Of a stretch of 64,000 nucleotides of DNA, positions 1 to 9,743 are shown in pieces. Both the position numbers and the translations under genes were made by a program. The stretch covers positions 738,001 through 802,000 of the forward strand of contig JANQAC010000002.1 of assembly GCA_024707255.1 (NCBI GenBank), read 5' to 3'. Below the pieces are notes generated by a model, which was not told the DNA's origin, did no database searches, and saw only the letters and a list, made by a program, of their open reading frames with translations. The DNA comes from Asticcacaulis sp. Lineage in GTDB: Bacteria > Pseudomonadota > Alphaproteobacteria > Caulobacterales > Caulobacteraceae. Position 1 is the stretch's first letter. Each line of letters opens with the position of its first letter.

Positions 1-1526
1 TTGCCTGGCGTTATGATCTGCCCAAGGGCAATGCCGTCAATCTGGCAAATGAGGACACGCAGTTCCGGCTGGCCGGTGATCCGAATTGCCTTGTTTCGGA
101 ATACAGTTCCTCCCACGAAAATTATTGGAATTCCGTCCGCGTCTCGCAACTCGATCCCGCCAAACTCTACGACTACCCCATGGTTTGTGCTTCACCAGGT
201 GGCGGCACACACTATGCCATCGTCCAGGCGGGCCTGTCGGGCTATGCCGGTTCGGCACTGAAGCCGGCAGCGGAGGGGCTCAAGGTCGAGTTGTTTCCCC
301 GCCCGGATCGCAAGGATGTGGCTGTGGCTTCGCCTGCTGGTCTGCAAAGTGGTTGGCGAGCTATTCTGATGGGGGATCGGGCAGGCGATCTGATCGAGTC
401 CAACCTGATCGGCAATCTGTCGGCGCAAGCCTCTGGCGATTTCAGTTGGGTCAAGTCCGGCAAGGTGGCGTGGGACTGGTGGTCCGGCCCCACCGTCGGC
501 GAAAAGCCGACCATGGAACGTTATCGTCGGTTCATCGATTTCGCGGCCGAATCCGGCTTTCCCTATTTCCTGATCGATGCCGGCTGGGCGCTGAATACCG
601 GCCCGTGCTGTGACGCCGACCCGCGGACCGACATCACAAAGGCTGAGGCGGGCATCGATATGCCGGCGCTCGCGCAATATGCCGCCTCGAAAGGCGTCGG
701 CCTGCTCCTCTGGGCGCACTGGAAGCACGTCGAGCCGCGCATGGACGAGGTGCTCGATACCTATCAGGCATGGGGGATCAAGGGGATCAAGGTTGATTTC
801 CTGGAGCGCGATGACCAGGACATGGCCGCCTTCTATGAACGGCTCGCCGCCGCCACGGCCAAACGGCACCTGCTGCTCGACATGCACGGCGCCTTTCCCC
901 CTATGGGCCTGTCGCGGACCTATCCGAACTTCATCACTCAGGAAGGCGTCCTGGGCGCCGAATATAACAAGTTTGCATGGGGACGCGTAACGCCTTCGCA
1001 TAACGTCAAGCTGGCCTATACCCGGATGCTGCTGGGGCCGATGGATTACACACCGGGTGGTTTCCGCAATTCATATCCGGACGCCTACGTGCAGACGGAA
1101 GTGATGCCATCCACGCGCTTCACCCGCGGCCAGGCTTTGGCGCAGTTCGTCGTGTATGACAGCCCGCTTCAGATGGTGTCGGATGATCCGTCTGCCTATC
1201 AGGGCGCTGATGGCTTCGATTTCATCAAGGCGGTGCCGACATCGTGGGACGAGACCCGTTTCATTGAAGGCACACCGGATAGCTACGTCGTCCTTGCTAG
1301 GCGCAAGGGCAATGCCTGGTATATAGGTGCTATGAACAACGAGACGGCACGCGTCATAGATATACCGCTGACCTTCCTGGCGGCCAAGACGCAAAACGCG
1401 GTGATATGGGCAGATGGAGCGAGCGCCAACCAAGTCTATCGCACAGCCAGAACCGTGTCAAAAGGTGACATGCTCAGCGTAAAAATGTCGGGCGGAGGCG
1501 GCGCCGTGATCATGATCACACCGTAA
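1..1526 (+). CDS. Glycoside hydrolase family 97 protein (alpha-glucosidase/alpha-galactosidase), 5' end missing
   Basis: The reading frame is open from base 3, upstream of the first in-frame ATG at 180, so the gene enters from the left edge and lacks its signal peptide and part of the N-terminal beta-sandwich. The visible part holds the GH97 (SusB-like) catalytic barrel: VAWDWWSGPTV, then GIKGIKVDFLERDDQDM, then LLLDMHGAFPPMGLSRTYPN and GVLGAEYNK. The Asp in KVDF sits where retaining GH97 members (alpha-galactosidase type) carry their nucleophile, but this cannot be settled by eye. The C-terminal part (NAWYIGAMNNETARVIDIPL) is the usual GH97 beta-sandwich. The enzyme would release alpha-linked galactose or glucose from oligosaccharides in the periplasm. 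It reads toward the TonB receptor at 2103, with a 6-bp-stem hairpin without a T-run at 1528-1545. Family assignment is firm; specificity is open. Confidence 0.9.
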   Translation, partial: AWRYDLPKGNAVNLANEDTQFRLAGDPNCLVSEYSSSHENYWNSVRVSQLDPAKLYDYPMVCASPGGGTHYAIVQAGLSGYAGSALKPAAEGLKVELFPRPDRKDVAVASPAGLQSGWRAILMGDRAGDLIESNLIGNLSAQASGDFSWVKSGKVAWDWWSGPTVGEKPTMERYRRFIDFAAESGFPYFLIDAGWALNTGPCCDADPRTDITKAEAGIDMPALAQYAASKGVGLLLWAHWKHVEPRMDEVLDTYQAWGIKGIKVDFLERDDQDMAAFYERLAAATAKRHLLLDMHGAFPPMGLSRTYPNFITQEGVLGAEYNKFAWGRVTPSHNVKLAYTRMLLGPMDYTPGGFRNSYPDAYVQTEVMPSTRFTRGQALAQFVVYDSPLQMVSDDPSAYQGADGFDFIKAVPTSWDETRFIEGTPDSYVVLARRKGNAWYIGAMNNETARVIDIPLTFLAAKTQNAVIWADGASANQVYRTARTVSKGDMLSVKMSGGGGAVIMITP

Positions 1527-2102
1527 AGCGTCAACCCCCTGACGCGCCACATACCTTTGCATCGCTAATTGCAGGGGCGTTTTTCCCAAGGTTTCCTCTG
1601 GTGAGCCTTGATAATTTGTCACGTCTTGATGGTCAAAATAATCAGACAATTTATTCCATAATATTTATTTCTATTAGAAAAAATTATTTTCATTTTCGGC
1701 TTATAATTGCAAAGTTGCGAATTTGGAATTGATGATTTACATCACGAAAGTAATTTCCTGCCACTTATTTGCAATAAAAACAATAAAATAACTGGATACG
1801 TTCCGTAATTTGATATGCCTTTGTGCGGTAGTATTTTATAAAAATGAATTCTTCATATGGACAAAAATGTGTCACAATCTGGCAACGTCGCGCAAATTTT
1901 CAAAAATATGTCTGACTTTTTAGCTTGAAATCATGTGACCGCTATCATAACCTTGTTACGTCTAACTGGCGGGGACCGGCAAGGCACGGCTCTCAAAATG
2001 TTAGCGATACCATAAAAACGTCTAACTGACACACTCGCTTAGGCGGGAAATCACAAAAAGTACTCGGGGCCATAAGCCACACGAGACAGGGAGCTAAACA
2101 CA
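1527..2102. other. AT-rich intergenic region upstream of the TonB receptor
   Basis: No convincing gene is seen in these 576 bases. The composition is strikingly AT-rich against the flanking genes. A sigma-70-like pair TTGATA / TATTTT with a spacing of about 16 lies near 1810-1840, and a second TTGAAA lies near 1925. A directly repeated 11-mer occurs at 1958 and 2018 (listed separately). A Shine-Dalgarno-like AGGGAG precedes the ATG at 2103. The long leader suggests regulated transcription of the receptor. Confidence 0.5.
1958..2028 (+). repeat. Direct repeat of ACGTCTAACTG, two copies 60 bp apart
   Basis: The 11-mer ACGTCTAACTG is found at 1958-1968 and again at 2018-2028. Each copy is preceded by a similar AT-rich stretch (ATCATAACC and ATACCATAA). 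The second copy is about 75 bases upstream of the TonB receptor start codon. Spacing near six helical turns would place both on the same DNA face. A regulator site is an inference; the repeat itself is seen directly. Confidence 0.45.
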
Positions 2103-5100
2103 ATGACATCCACACGGGATAACTTTGTCCAAAATTACGGCGCCATGCGTGCCCGTTCTCGCGTCGGCAGACTGCTGCTCGGCTCGACGGCGCTTGCTGC
2201 GGCACTGCTCGCCACCACGGCCTTCGCACAAGATGCGGCGCCGACCGGTTCGGATAATCCGGAGGCAACGGCTCAGGACGATGGCCAGGTCGTCATCGTT
2301 ACCGGTATCCGCAGGTCGCTGGAAACGGCGGCCCAAATCAAGCGGAAGTCCGATACGTTCGTCGATTCGATCACGGCATCCGACGTCCCGCGCTGCCGGA
2401 TGCCAGTGTGGCGGAGGCCCTGGGCCGTATTCCGGGCGTATCCGTGACGCGCTATTCGATCCTGCCGCAATACAACACCGGCGGTGCCGGCGGTGCCAGC
2501 GGCGACTTCCCTTCCGCCGAAGGCTCGGGCAACCTGATCTCGCGGCCTGTCGTTCGTTCGCTCTGAATTCAACGGCCGTGATCAGTTCACCGCCAACGGC
2601 GGCCGCGCGCTCGACTGGTCATCCATTCCACCCGAACTCGTCGGTGGTGTCGATGTTTACAAAAACGCTTCGGCCGAGCTGATCGAAGGCGGTGCCGGCG
2701 GCACCATCAACCTGCGCACACTGGCGCCGTTCGACCGCAAGGGAAAGGTGTTCTCCGTCAGCGTGGACGGCACCTATGCCGACCTGCGTGACGCCTGGTC
2801 GCCCACCTACAGCGTTATTGCGAGCAACCGCTGGCAGACCAGCGCCGGCGAATTTGGCCTGCTGGGCTCCTATTCACATTCGGAACTCAAATCAAACATC
2901 AATGACTGGCAGATCGGCGCACCGGTCCCGAAGGTCAATGTCGGCGCGGTTGAAGCCACCGGGCCGGACAAGTTCGACGGCGTACCTGTCGGAGATGTCA
3001 TCGGCACGCAGACGGTCTTCCAGTTGCGCCACAACGAGCAGGACCGCGAGCGCACCAGCTACTATCTGGCCGGGCAATGGCGTAACGACACGACGAGCGT
3101 TCTGATCAAGTACATCAATGTTGAGAATGGTACGGACACAGTCGAACATACGGTTGAGCACCTGCCGGACTCCAACACGCCGAACAATACGGTTCTCTCG
3201 GACATCAAGACTATACCTTACAGTGGCACAGTCGCGCTCTGTAATACCGGTTATGATCTCGCTCTGGGCGGCTGCAGCCAGCCGATCGCCATCGGCCAGT
3301 TGATGACCTCAGGACGGATTAACGGGGCCTCAGAAGACGGCGGCGCCTATGGCTATGCCATCAATACACTGGGGCGCGGGGTTGTTGATCACCCAGGACC
3401 GAGGATTTCAGCATCAACCTGAAGCACAACTTCAGCAGCCAGTTGCACCTCAACCTCGATGCGCAATATACCAAGGCAACGGCCTCGCAAAACGAAATGT
3501 GGGCCGGCGGCCAGACGCACTTCATGGTCGATATGGTGTCCGACCTTGATCACGGGTCTGTCAAATTCACAATGGACCCGCGCGGCAACCAGATCACTGC
3601 GGTCAAGCCTGGTCTGACACCGACCACTGCGTCGACCAGTACGGCTGATCCGGGGGTCTACTGGTGGCTCTATAATGCCGATAACCAGCAAAAGGGCAGC
3701 GGCGATCTCTATGCGCTTCGCGGCGACCTGGTTTACGACTTCGCGGACCATTCGTGGTTCAAGGATATCAAGTTCGGCGCCCGCTATTCCGAACGTAACC
3801 AGACCAACGATACCGCCAACCAGAACTGGGCGGGCGTCGCGCCGCCGTGGGCCGGCGGCGGTGCAACGCCGTTCAGCGCCCTGCCGGCCGGCATGACCGA
3901 AGTCGATGACTACAAGGACTTCTTCCGCGGCGGTCTCGTCCAGGGCGATAATACCAAGTTTGTCTATATCAACCGGGATTATCTGCTGAATTACGACAAG
4001 ATGGTCGATTTCTTCGCCAACAACTCGGATCCGAATACCGGCCTGGTTCGCGGTGCGCCGTGGGCGCCGCGCGTTCCGATGTTCCCGGATGCCAATCGTT
4101 CCGAGATCACCGAAAAGACGACCAACTTCTATGTTCAACTGGACTTTAATCATGAGTTCGGCAACGGCCAGTCGATCGAGGGCAATATCGGCGTTCGTTA
4201 TGCGAAAACCGATCTGGAATCGGCAGGTAATCTGGTCCGTGTTCCATTCCCTGATGAGACAACCTGTACGCCGGGCACGGATACCAACGGCAATGTGACG
4301 ACGCCAGGTGCCTGTTCACGCGACAATCCGCAGGATTTCCTGCCGGAAACCACCGCCTATCTTCAACAGGCCGCGCAAGCCATCAATTATTCGACCAGCG
4401 ACGACCACGTCCTGCCATCGTTTAACATGAAGTGGAACCTGAACGAGGACATGCTGATCCGTTTTGGCGCCAGCCAGAACCTGACGCGCGCCAACATCGC
4501 GGACCTGCGGGCCTACACGACTTATGGCGCCAGCACGCTCAGGACGCCGTTCCCTGCCGGGCACTGCGCGTCTCTCAGCCTGCCTGATGGCTGTAATGAC
4601 GGGGTCCAGAACATAAGCCTGACCGCGATCAGCGCCGGCGGCGGCAATCCGCGCCTGAAGCCGACGACTTCGGATAACTTCGACCTCTCCTATGAGTGGT
4701 ACTTCCCCAGCGGGAATATCACAACGGCGGTGTTCTCGAAGAAGCTGCACGATGTCATCCAGGGCGGCTCGGAAAACATCGGCAATGTCACGCTCGATGG
4801 AAAGCAGGTGCCGATCGTCTATAGTGGCCAGGTTAATGCCAAGTCAGTGGATGTGGATGGCGTCGAACTCGCGTATCAGCAGTTCTACGACTTCCTGCCG
4901 GGTATCTTCTCCCACCTCGGCGCACAGGCGAACTTCACCTACATCGACGCCAGCACGGCGCCGGATACGTCGTGTACGAACAACGGCGAACCCTGCCGTT
5001 ACAATATCACCGACCTGTTCGGTCAGTCCAAGTACCTGGCGAACCTTGTCGGCATCTATCAGGATGACAAGTTCGAAGCACGTCTGGCCTATTCGTGGCG

Positions 5101-5350
5101 CAGCCGCTACCTGATCGTGAAGGGCGACTATATGACGGGCAACCCGACCTACAACCAGGCGGGCGGTTTCCTCGATGGATCGCTGAAGTGGAACGTCAAC
5201 GAGCACCTGCAACTTCACACATCGGTCGAGAACATGCTCGATACGACGACGAAGGCGGTCATGCAGGTTGATGCGGCGGGGCATACGCTTCCGCGCTTCG
5301 CCATCAAGAACGATCGGCGGATCGTGGTTGGCCTGCGTTACCTGTACTAA
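2103..5350 (+). CDS. TonB-dependent outer-membrane receptor, interrupted by three frame breaks
   Basis: This is a TonB-dependent receptor of the Caulobacter/Xanthomonas carbohydrate-uptake type. The signal peptide is RSRVGRLLLGSTALAAALLA, ending near AFAQ. The start of the plug follows (VVIVTGIRRSLETAAQIKRK, SDTFVDSITASDV). The plug continues in another frame as LPDASVAEALGRIPGVSVTR, then in a third as RGLSFVRSEFNGRDQFTANG and GGVDVYKNASAELIEGGAGG. The barrel runs to a terminal aromatic residue (VVGLRYLY). Frame breaks are near 2385 (one base missing), 2545 (one extra or two missing) and 3400 (one missing). All conserved blocks survive, so sequencing error is at least as likely as true decay. 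It probably imports oligosaccharides released by neighbouring hydrolases. A strong terminator follows at 5366. Confidence 0.85.
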
Positions 5351-5365
5351 GTTAATCCTAGAGAG

Positions 5366-5393
5366 GGCGGGGTAGAGTCTACCCCGCCTTTTT
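5366..5393 (+). terminator. Rho-independent terminator after the TonB receptor
   Basis: A 9-bp perfect stem GGCGGGGTA / TACCCCGCC with the loop GAGTC is followed by a run of five T. It lies 15 bases after the receptor stop codon and ends the receptor transcript before the small secreted protein at 5416. Confidence 0.9.
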
Positions 5394-5415
5394 GCCTGAT
5401 CCGTGAGGTTTTCCA

Positions 5416-5994
5416 ATGAAGAGGTTTTCACTTGTCGCCGTGGCCCTTGTCGCCGTGGTCGCGGTCTCGGGCGCCGAGGCGAAGGAATACAAGGCTGCCG
5501 CCAAACCTGGTGACGCCGGTTATTTCAATGTGCTTGAGGAGGGTGGTTTCTGGACGGTCGGCTATACTGGTGAGCCAGGGCAGTCCAACCGCGAAATCGC
5601 CGAATACGCCATGAGGCGCGCCGGCGATCTGGCTGCCGAACAGCACAAGGAATGGTTTGCGGTGCTGACGACCACCAATCGCATGGTTCAGCTTGGTGTC
5701 GCTGACGATCTGCAGATGCGCGCCGGCAATTTTATGGGTTCGAGCGGTGGCGCTAACACGTCTGCGCCGGTTTCCGGCGCACCGGCCAGTAATTCCCGTA
5801 ATAATACGGGCACCTTCGGTGGTGAGGCGGTCCCCAACAGTGTGCTGGAGCGCTGGGAGCCACGCAAGGTGCGTCAGACTCTGCTGGTGATCGAACTGGG
5901 ATCAGGCGATAATGCTTCATTTCCAGGACTGGACCACACGCCGGAAATTTTTCCCGCTACAGGGGCCGCGTCCGCGCCATCGCCCAAGCCATAA
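5416..5994 (+). CDS. Secreted protein of unknown function, resembling Caulobacter CC0125/CC1285-type proteins
   Basis: The protein has 192 residues. A Sec signal peptide (MKRFSLVAVALVAVVAVSGAEA) is clear. The start is supported by GAGG six bases upstream of the ATG. The body has a WTVGYTGEPGQSNREIAEYA segment followed by RRAGDLAAEQHKEWFAVLTT. This resembles the pattern of small periplasmic Caulobacter proteins in which a positive-charged helix follows a Tyr-x-Gly strand; that resemblance is from memory. The C-terminal third is low-complexity (Gly/Asn/Ser and Pro/Ala rich). No catalytic motif is seen. It sits between the receptor terminator and the DUF6445/halogenase run, so a role with the receptor is possible but unproven. 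Confidence 0.6.
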   Translation: MKRFSLVAVALVAVVAVSGAEAKEYKAAAKPGDAGYFNVLEEGGFWTVGYTGEPGQSNREIAEYAMRRAGDLAAEQHKEWFAVLTTTNRMVQLGVADDLQMRAGNFMGSSGGANTSAPVSGAPASNSRNNTGTFGGEAVPNSVLERWEPRKVRQTLLVIELGSGDNASFPGLDHTPEIFPATGAASAPSPKP

Positions 5995-6031
5995 TTTACT
6001 TTCCGTGCGGACTGGGTGTTAGAGTAGGGCC

Positions 6032-6709
6032 ATGCAGGTCGGGGTATATGAAGTCGGGCGTTCGAAGTCCAAAGTCATCGTTATTGATGACTTTCTGCCC
6101 AATGCCCAGGACGCCGTGGATGCGGCGGCTGCATTGCCCGCCTTTCCGCCTGAAACCAGGACAGGCTATCCGGGCAGGCGCCACCAAATCGGTCCGGCGG
6201 ACAAGGCTTCTTCATGCGTTATGGACATATTGAAAGGGGCGGGGCCCCTCATTCAAAGCCAGTATGGGGTAGATAATTTCAGGGTCTTTGAAGCGAGTTT
6301 TTCCCTGGTCACGACGCCGGCGGCGGAAATGAGTCAGAGACAACGCATTCCGCATTACGACTGGGATGATCCCAACTATCTGGCCATTATGCTTCATCTG
6401 CATCGTGTCCCTGACACCGGCACGGCATTCTACCGTCATGTGGCCAGCGATCTCGAACAGGTCAGCGGCGGCGCTGCGTCCAGGCTGGGCAGACGGGTGC
6501 AGGCGGAAATCGCAGAATGCCAGCCCGGTCCGGATGCGCATTACGAAAAGCTATTCCAGGTCGAAGGCCGTTTTAATCGTCTTGTCATTTACCAGGGCTG
6601 TTTGCTTCATTCGGGCTACTTTCCGCTGGAATTCAATTACAGCAGCGATCCTCGGGCGGGACGACTGACGGCTAATGTATTCATTCAAACGGCCAAAAAT
6701 AGCGGCTGA
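6032..6709 (+). CDS. DUF6445 family protein
   Basis: The 225-residue cytoplasmic protein has the DUF6445 pattern: an N-terminal VIVIDDFLPNAQDAVDAAA strand-helix, a central RIPHYDWDDPNYLAIMLHLH segment with a His-x-Asp pair, GTAFYRHVASDLE, and a C-terminal LVIYQGCLLHSGYFP followed by GRLTANVFIQT. The fold resembles 2-oxoglutarate/Fe(II) dioxygenases, with H in IPHYDWDD and H in LLHSG as candidate metal ligands; this is inference. The family is commonly found beside tryptophan-halogenase-like genes and TonB receptors in Caulobacterales and Xanthomonadales. Here it lies 21 bases upstream of the first of three such genes and is probably co-transcribed. Its biochemical function is not known. Confidence 0.75.
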   Translation: MQVGVYEVGRSKSKVIVIDDFLPNAQDAVDAAAALPAFPPETRTGYPGRRHQIGPADKASSCVMDILKGAGPLIQSQYGVDNFRVFEASFSLVTTPAAEMSQRQRIPHYDWDDPNYLAIMLHLHRVPDTGTAFYRHVASDLEQVSGGAASRLGRRVQAEIAECQPGPDAHYEKLFQVEGRFNRLVIYQGCLLHSGYFPLEFNYSSDPRAGRLTANVFIQTAKNSG

Positions 6710-6730
6710 CAATTATATCAGGGTTTTGGA

Positions 6731-8273
6731 ATGCCGCTGCGCTCGAAAAATATTGAAAAAATCTGCATTTTAGGTGGGGGCACGGCAGGGTGGATGACGG
6801 CGGCCGCGCTCTCCCACAAGCTGAGGGGATTGCCGGTCCACATCGAACTGGTCGAATCCGATGAAATCGGCACGGTTGGCGTTGGTGAGGCCACACTGCC
6901 GCTGATCCGGAACTTCAATGAAGCGCTGAACATCGACGAAGCGACCTTCATGAAGGAGACAGAGGCGACCTTCAAACTGGGAATAGAGTTCTGCAACTGG
7001 GGCCGGCCGGGCGACCGCTATATCCATCCCTTCGGTGACTACGGACGGCCAATCGATGGTCTGCCCTTTTACCAGGCATGGCTGCGTTTGAGGCAGTTGG
7101 GAGAGACCTCGCGCCTCGATGATTATGCCTACTCGATTATAGCCGCCGAGCACGCGCGTTTCCAGCGGCCCAGTGCGGATCATACGGCGATCGACGGCGG
7201 ATTTGGCTATGCCTACCAGTTCGACTCCTCACGCTATGCCCGGTTCCTGCGAAAATATGCGGAAGCTAAGGGTGTGGTGCGGACGGAAGGGAAGGTGGCC
7301 TTGACCGACTGCCATCCCGAAAATGGTTTTGTGCGTTCGCTTACCCTGGATAACGGCAAGACAGCGGCGGCAGACCTGTTTGTCGATTGCTCCGGGTTTC
7401 GCGGCGTTCTGATCGAACAGGCGCTGAAAACGGGCTATGACGACTGGAGCCACTGGTTGCCGTGCAACCGGGCGATTGCTGTCCCCTGCGAGATCCCGTG
7501 GTGCCTTCGCGCCGCTTACGCGCGCCACCGCACGCGAGGCTGGCTGGCAGTGGCGCATTCCCCTTCAGCACCGGGTCGGCAACGGTCATGTTTATTGCAG
7601 CAGCTTTATTTCGGATGACGAGGCGACCACGCGCCTGCTCGAAAATCTGGAAGGGCCGGCACTGGCCGCCCCCCGTCAGCTCTTTTTCACCACGGGCCGC
7701 CGGCGCAAATTCTGGAATCGCAATGTCGTCGCTATCGGGCTTTCGGCAGGTTTCCTTGAGCCTCTGGAATCAACCTCCATTCACCTGATTCAGGAAGGCA
7801 TTACCGAGCTCCTGCAACTGTTCCCTGACCAGTCTTTCCCCACGCTGGATGCCGACGAATACAATGCGCGCATGGGGCTTTCGTTTGAGCGGGTGCGCGA
7901 TTTCCTTCTGTTGCATTATGTCGCCAATCAGCGCGAGCAGGGCGATTTATGGCTGCATTTCCAGAACCTGAAACTGCCCGACAGCCTCGAGGAGAAGCTG
8001 ACAGCCTGGATGACGCGCGGCCATATTATCGCCTATGAATTCGGCACCTTCCTGCCGCCCAGTTGGCTGGCGGTCCTGCTGGGACAAAACCTGGTGCCGC
8101 GCGGTTACGACCCGCGCGTGCGCAAAATCGACGATAACCGGTTGCGGATGGAAGCCCGACGCCTTCGTGAAGCGGTCCAGGCCGCGGTCGGGAACACGCC
8201 CAAACACGCCGACTTTATTCGCCAAGTCGGGGCTGACTCCGGCAGTGCCCCGATCATGGCCGGGATGATCTGA
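6731..8273 (+). CDS. Flavin-dependent tryptophan-halogenase-like protein (first of three), one frame break
   Basis: It is homologous to PrnA-type FAD-dependent halogenases. The FAD-binding motif GGGTAGWMTAAAL is at the N-terminus. VGVGEATLPLIRNFN follows, then TFKLGIEFCNW, which contains the catalytic Lys at about residue 82. The halogenase signature GWQWRIP and the active-site block SAGFLEPLESTS are intact. The reading frame changes near 7495 (one extra or two missing bases), between CNRAIAVPCEI and PLTRATAREAGWQW. All conserved blocks lie in one frame or the other, so the gene is probably intact in the cell. The true substrate is unlikely to be free tryptophan for this TonB-associated clade; that is inference. 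It is followed three bases later by the degenerate paralogue at 8277. Confidence 0.88.
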
Positions 8274-8276
8274 GCC

Positions 8277-9742
8277 ATGAGCAGAACCGATCACGACACA
8301 CCGGCTTTTCATATCGCCATCTGCGGGGGCGGCCTGGCGGCATATATGACAGCGGCGGCGCTCAGTCGTCATTTGCCGCCAGACTACCGGCTGACACTGA
8401 TTATCACCGACGAAAATCCGCCGGCCGATATCTTCTACGGCAGCGTGACCTCACCCACGGCCTATAACTTCAACCTGTCGATCGGCCTGTCGGAACCGGA
8501 CCTGATCCGTGGCGGCAATACGGCCTTTTCCTGGGGCACCCATTATCAGGCGTGGGGGAAAGAGAGGAGAGACTGGATACAGGGCTTCCAACTGCCACTG
8601 CCGGTGCTGGGCGGAGTCCAGTTTCACCAATATCTCGCCGACCGCGATAATGAAGCGCTCGAACCCTATCTTGTTTCAGCCGCCGCCGCCAGGCTGGGCG
8701 TATTTGCGCATCCGCCCGAAACCGATGGGCATTCACTCGCGCGCGCCGAATACGGCTACCAGTTTTCACCCGCCGCGTACCGGGAAGCGATGTCATCCGT
8801 TATCGACCGCGCTCGCCTGAGCGTCATCGCGGCGGCCATCACGGAGGTCGATCGCCTGGCCCATGATATTCGACAGGTTCGCCTATCTGATGGCCGGTCG
8901 GTTTCTGCCGACCTGTTTATCGACTGCACTGGTCCCGAGGCAGCCCTCATTGGTCGCATGGGCGCGGATATGATCGGTGGCAAAGCGCTGGGCGCGGCCC
9001 TGAGCCAAACGCCATCCAGGACATTGGGGCCGGCCACGCGCGTGCTGACGGGCCAGGCATTCGGCTGGCAAGCCGTTACCCCTTTGCAGGGCGCCTCGAC
9101 GAAACTGACCCTGTACGCGATGGAAGATGAAATTGCGGCATTGGTGGCGCATGGCGCTGTCGATGTCGTCGCCCGGGCGGTCTGCGGTCGCCGGTCCGCC
9201 GCCTGGATTGGCAATTGCGTAGCGATAGGTCAGGCGGCTGGCGTGGTCGATCCGCTGACGCCCGCACCATTGATGCTGCTGCAACGCGATGTCGAGCGCC
9301 TGCTGGCGCTTATTCCCGTATCGTCCGACTTGGCCATGGAACGGCGTGAATTCAATCGGCAATTCGCCAATGATCATGACCACGCCGAGCTGTTTCGCGG
9401 GGCATTGCTGGCCTCGCCGCCTGAGGACGCCGGCGCCTACTGGCAGGGGGAGAAGCATCCGATGAAAGGCTCGACCGGAAGATCACGCAGTTTCTCAGCC
9501 GGGGCGTACTGGTCTCTTACGATCTGGAACCCTTTACACCGGAAGACTGGCTGATCCTGCACTACGGCATGGGGCGCCGGCCGGAACGCCATGACCGCCT
9601 GGCTGATACCCCGCCGGACGAACAGGTCCGGGCCTATCTTTCCGATCTGCGCAACCGGATCGAGGCGGCGGCCCGCAGCCTGCCCGATCATCACACCTAC
9701 ATGGTCAACCTGAAGCGCTACCTGGCGCACAGAGGCGCATAG
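8277..9742 (+). CDS. Degenerate halogenase-like flavoprotein lacking catalytic residues, one frame break
   Basis: It has the halogenase fold start (CGGGLAAYMTAAALSRHL), a NAD/FAD-binding second motif (LFIDCTGPEAALIGRMG) and AWIGNCVAIGQAAGVVDPLT. However, the catalytic Lys motif is replaced by AFSWGTHYQAW (Ser at about residue 85). The GWxWxIP signature is replaced by FGWQAVTPL, and the active-site EPLES block by DPLTP. A one-base loss near a G5 run at about 9446-9450 shifts the frame. The continuation DERLDRKITQFLSRGVLVSY runs to the stop at 9740-9742, one base before the next ATG. It is probably a non-halogenating partner or paralogue of its neighbours, co-translated with them. A flavin oxidoreductase with another reaction is the alternative. 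Confidence 0.75.
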
Positions 9743-9743
9743 A

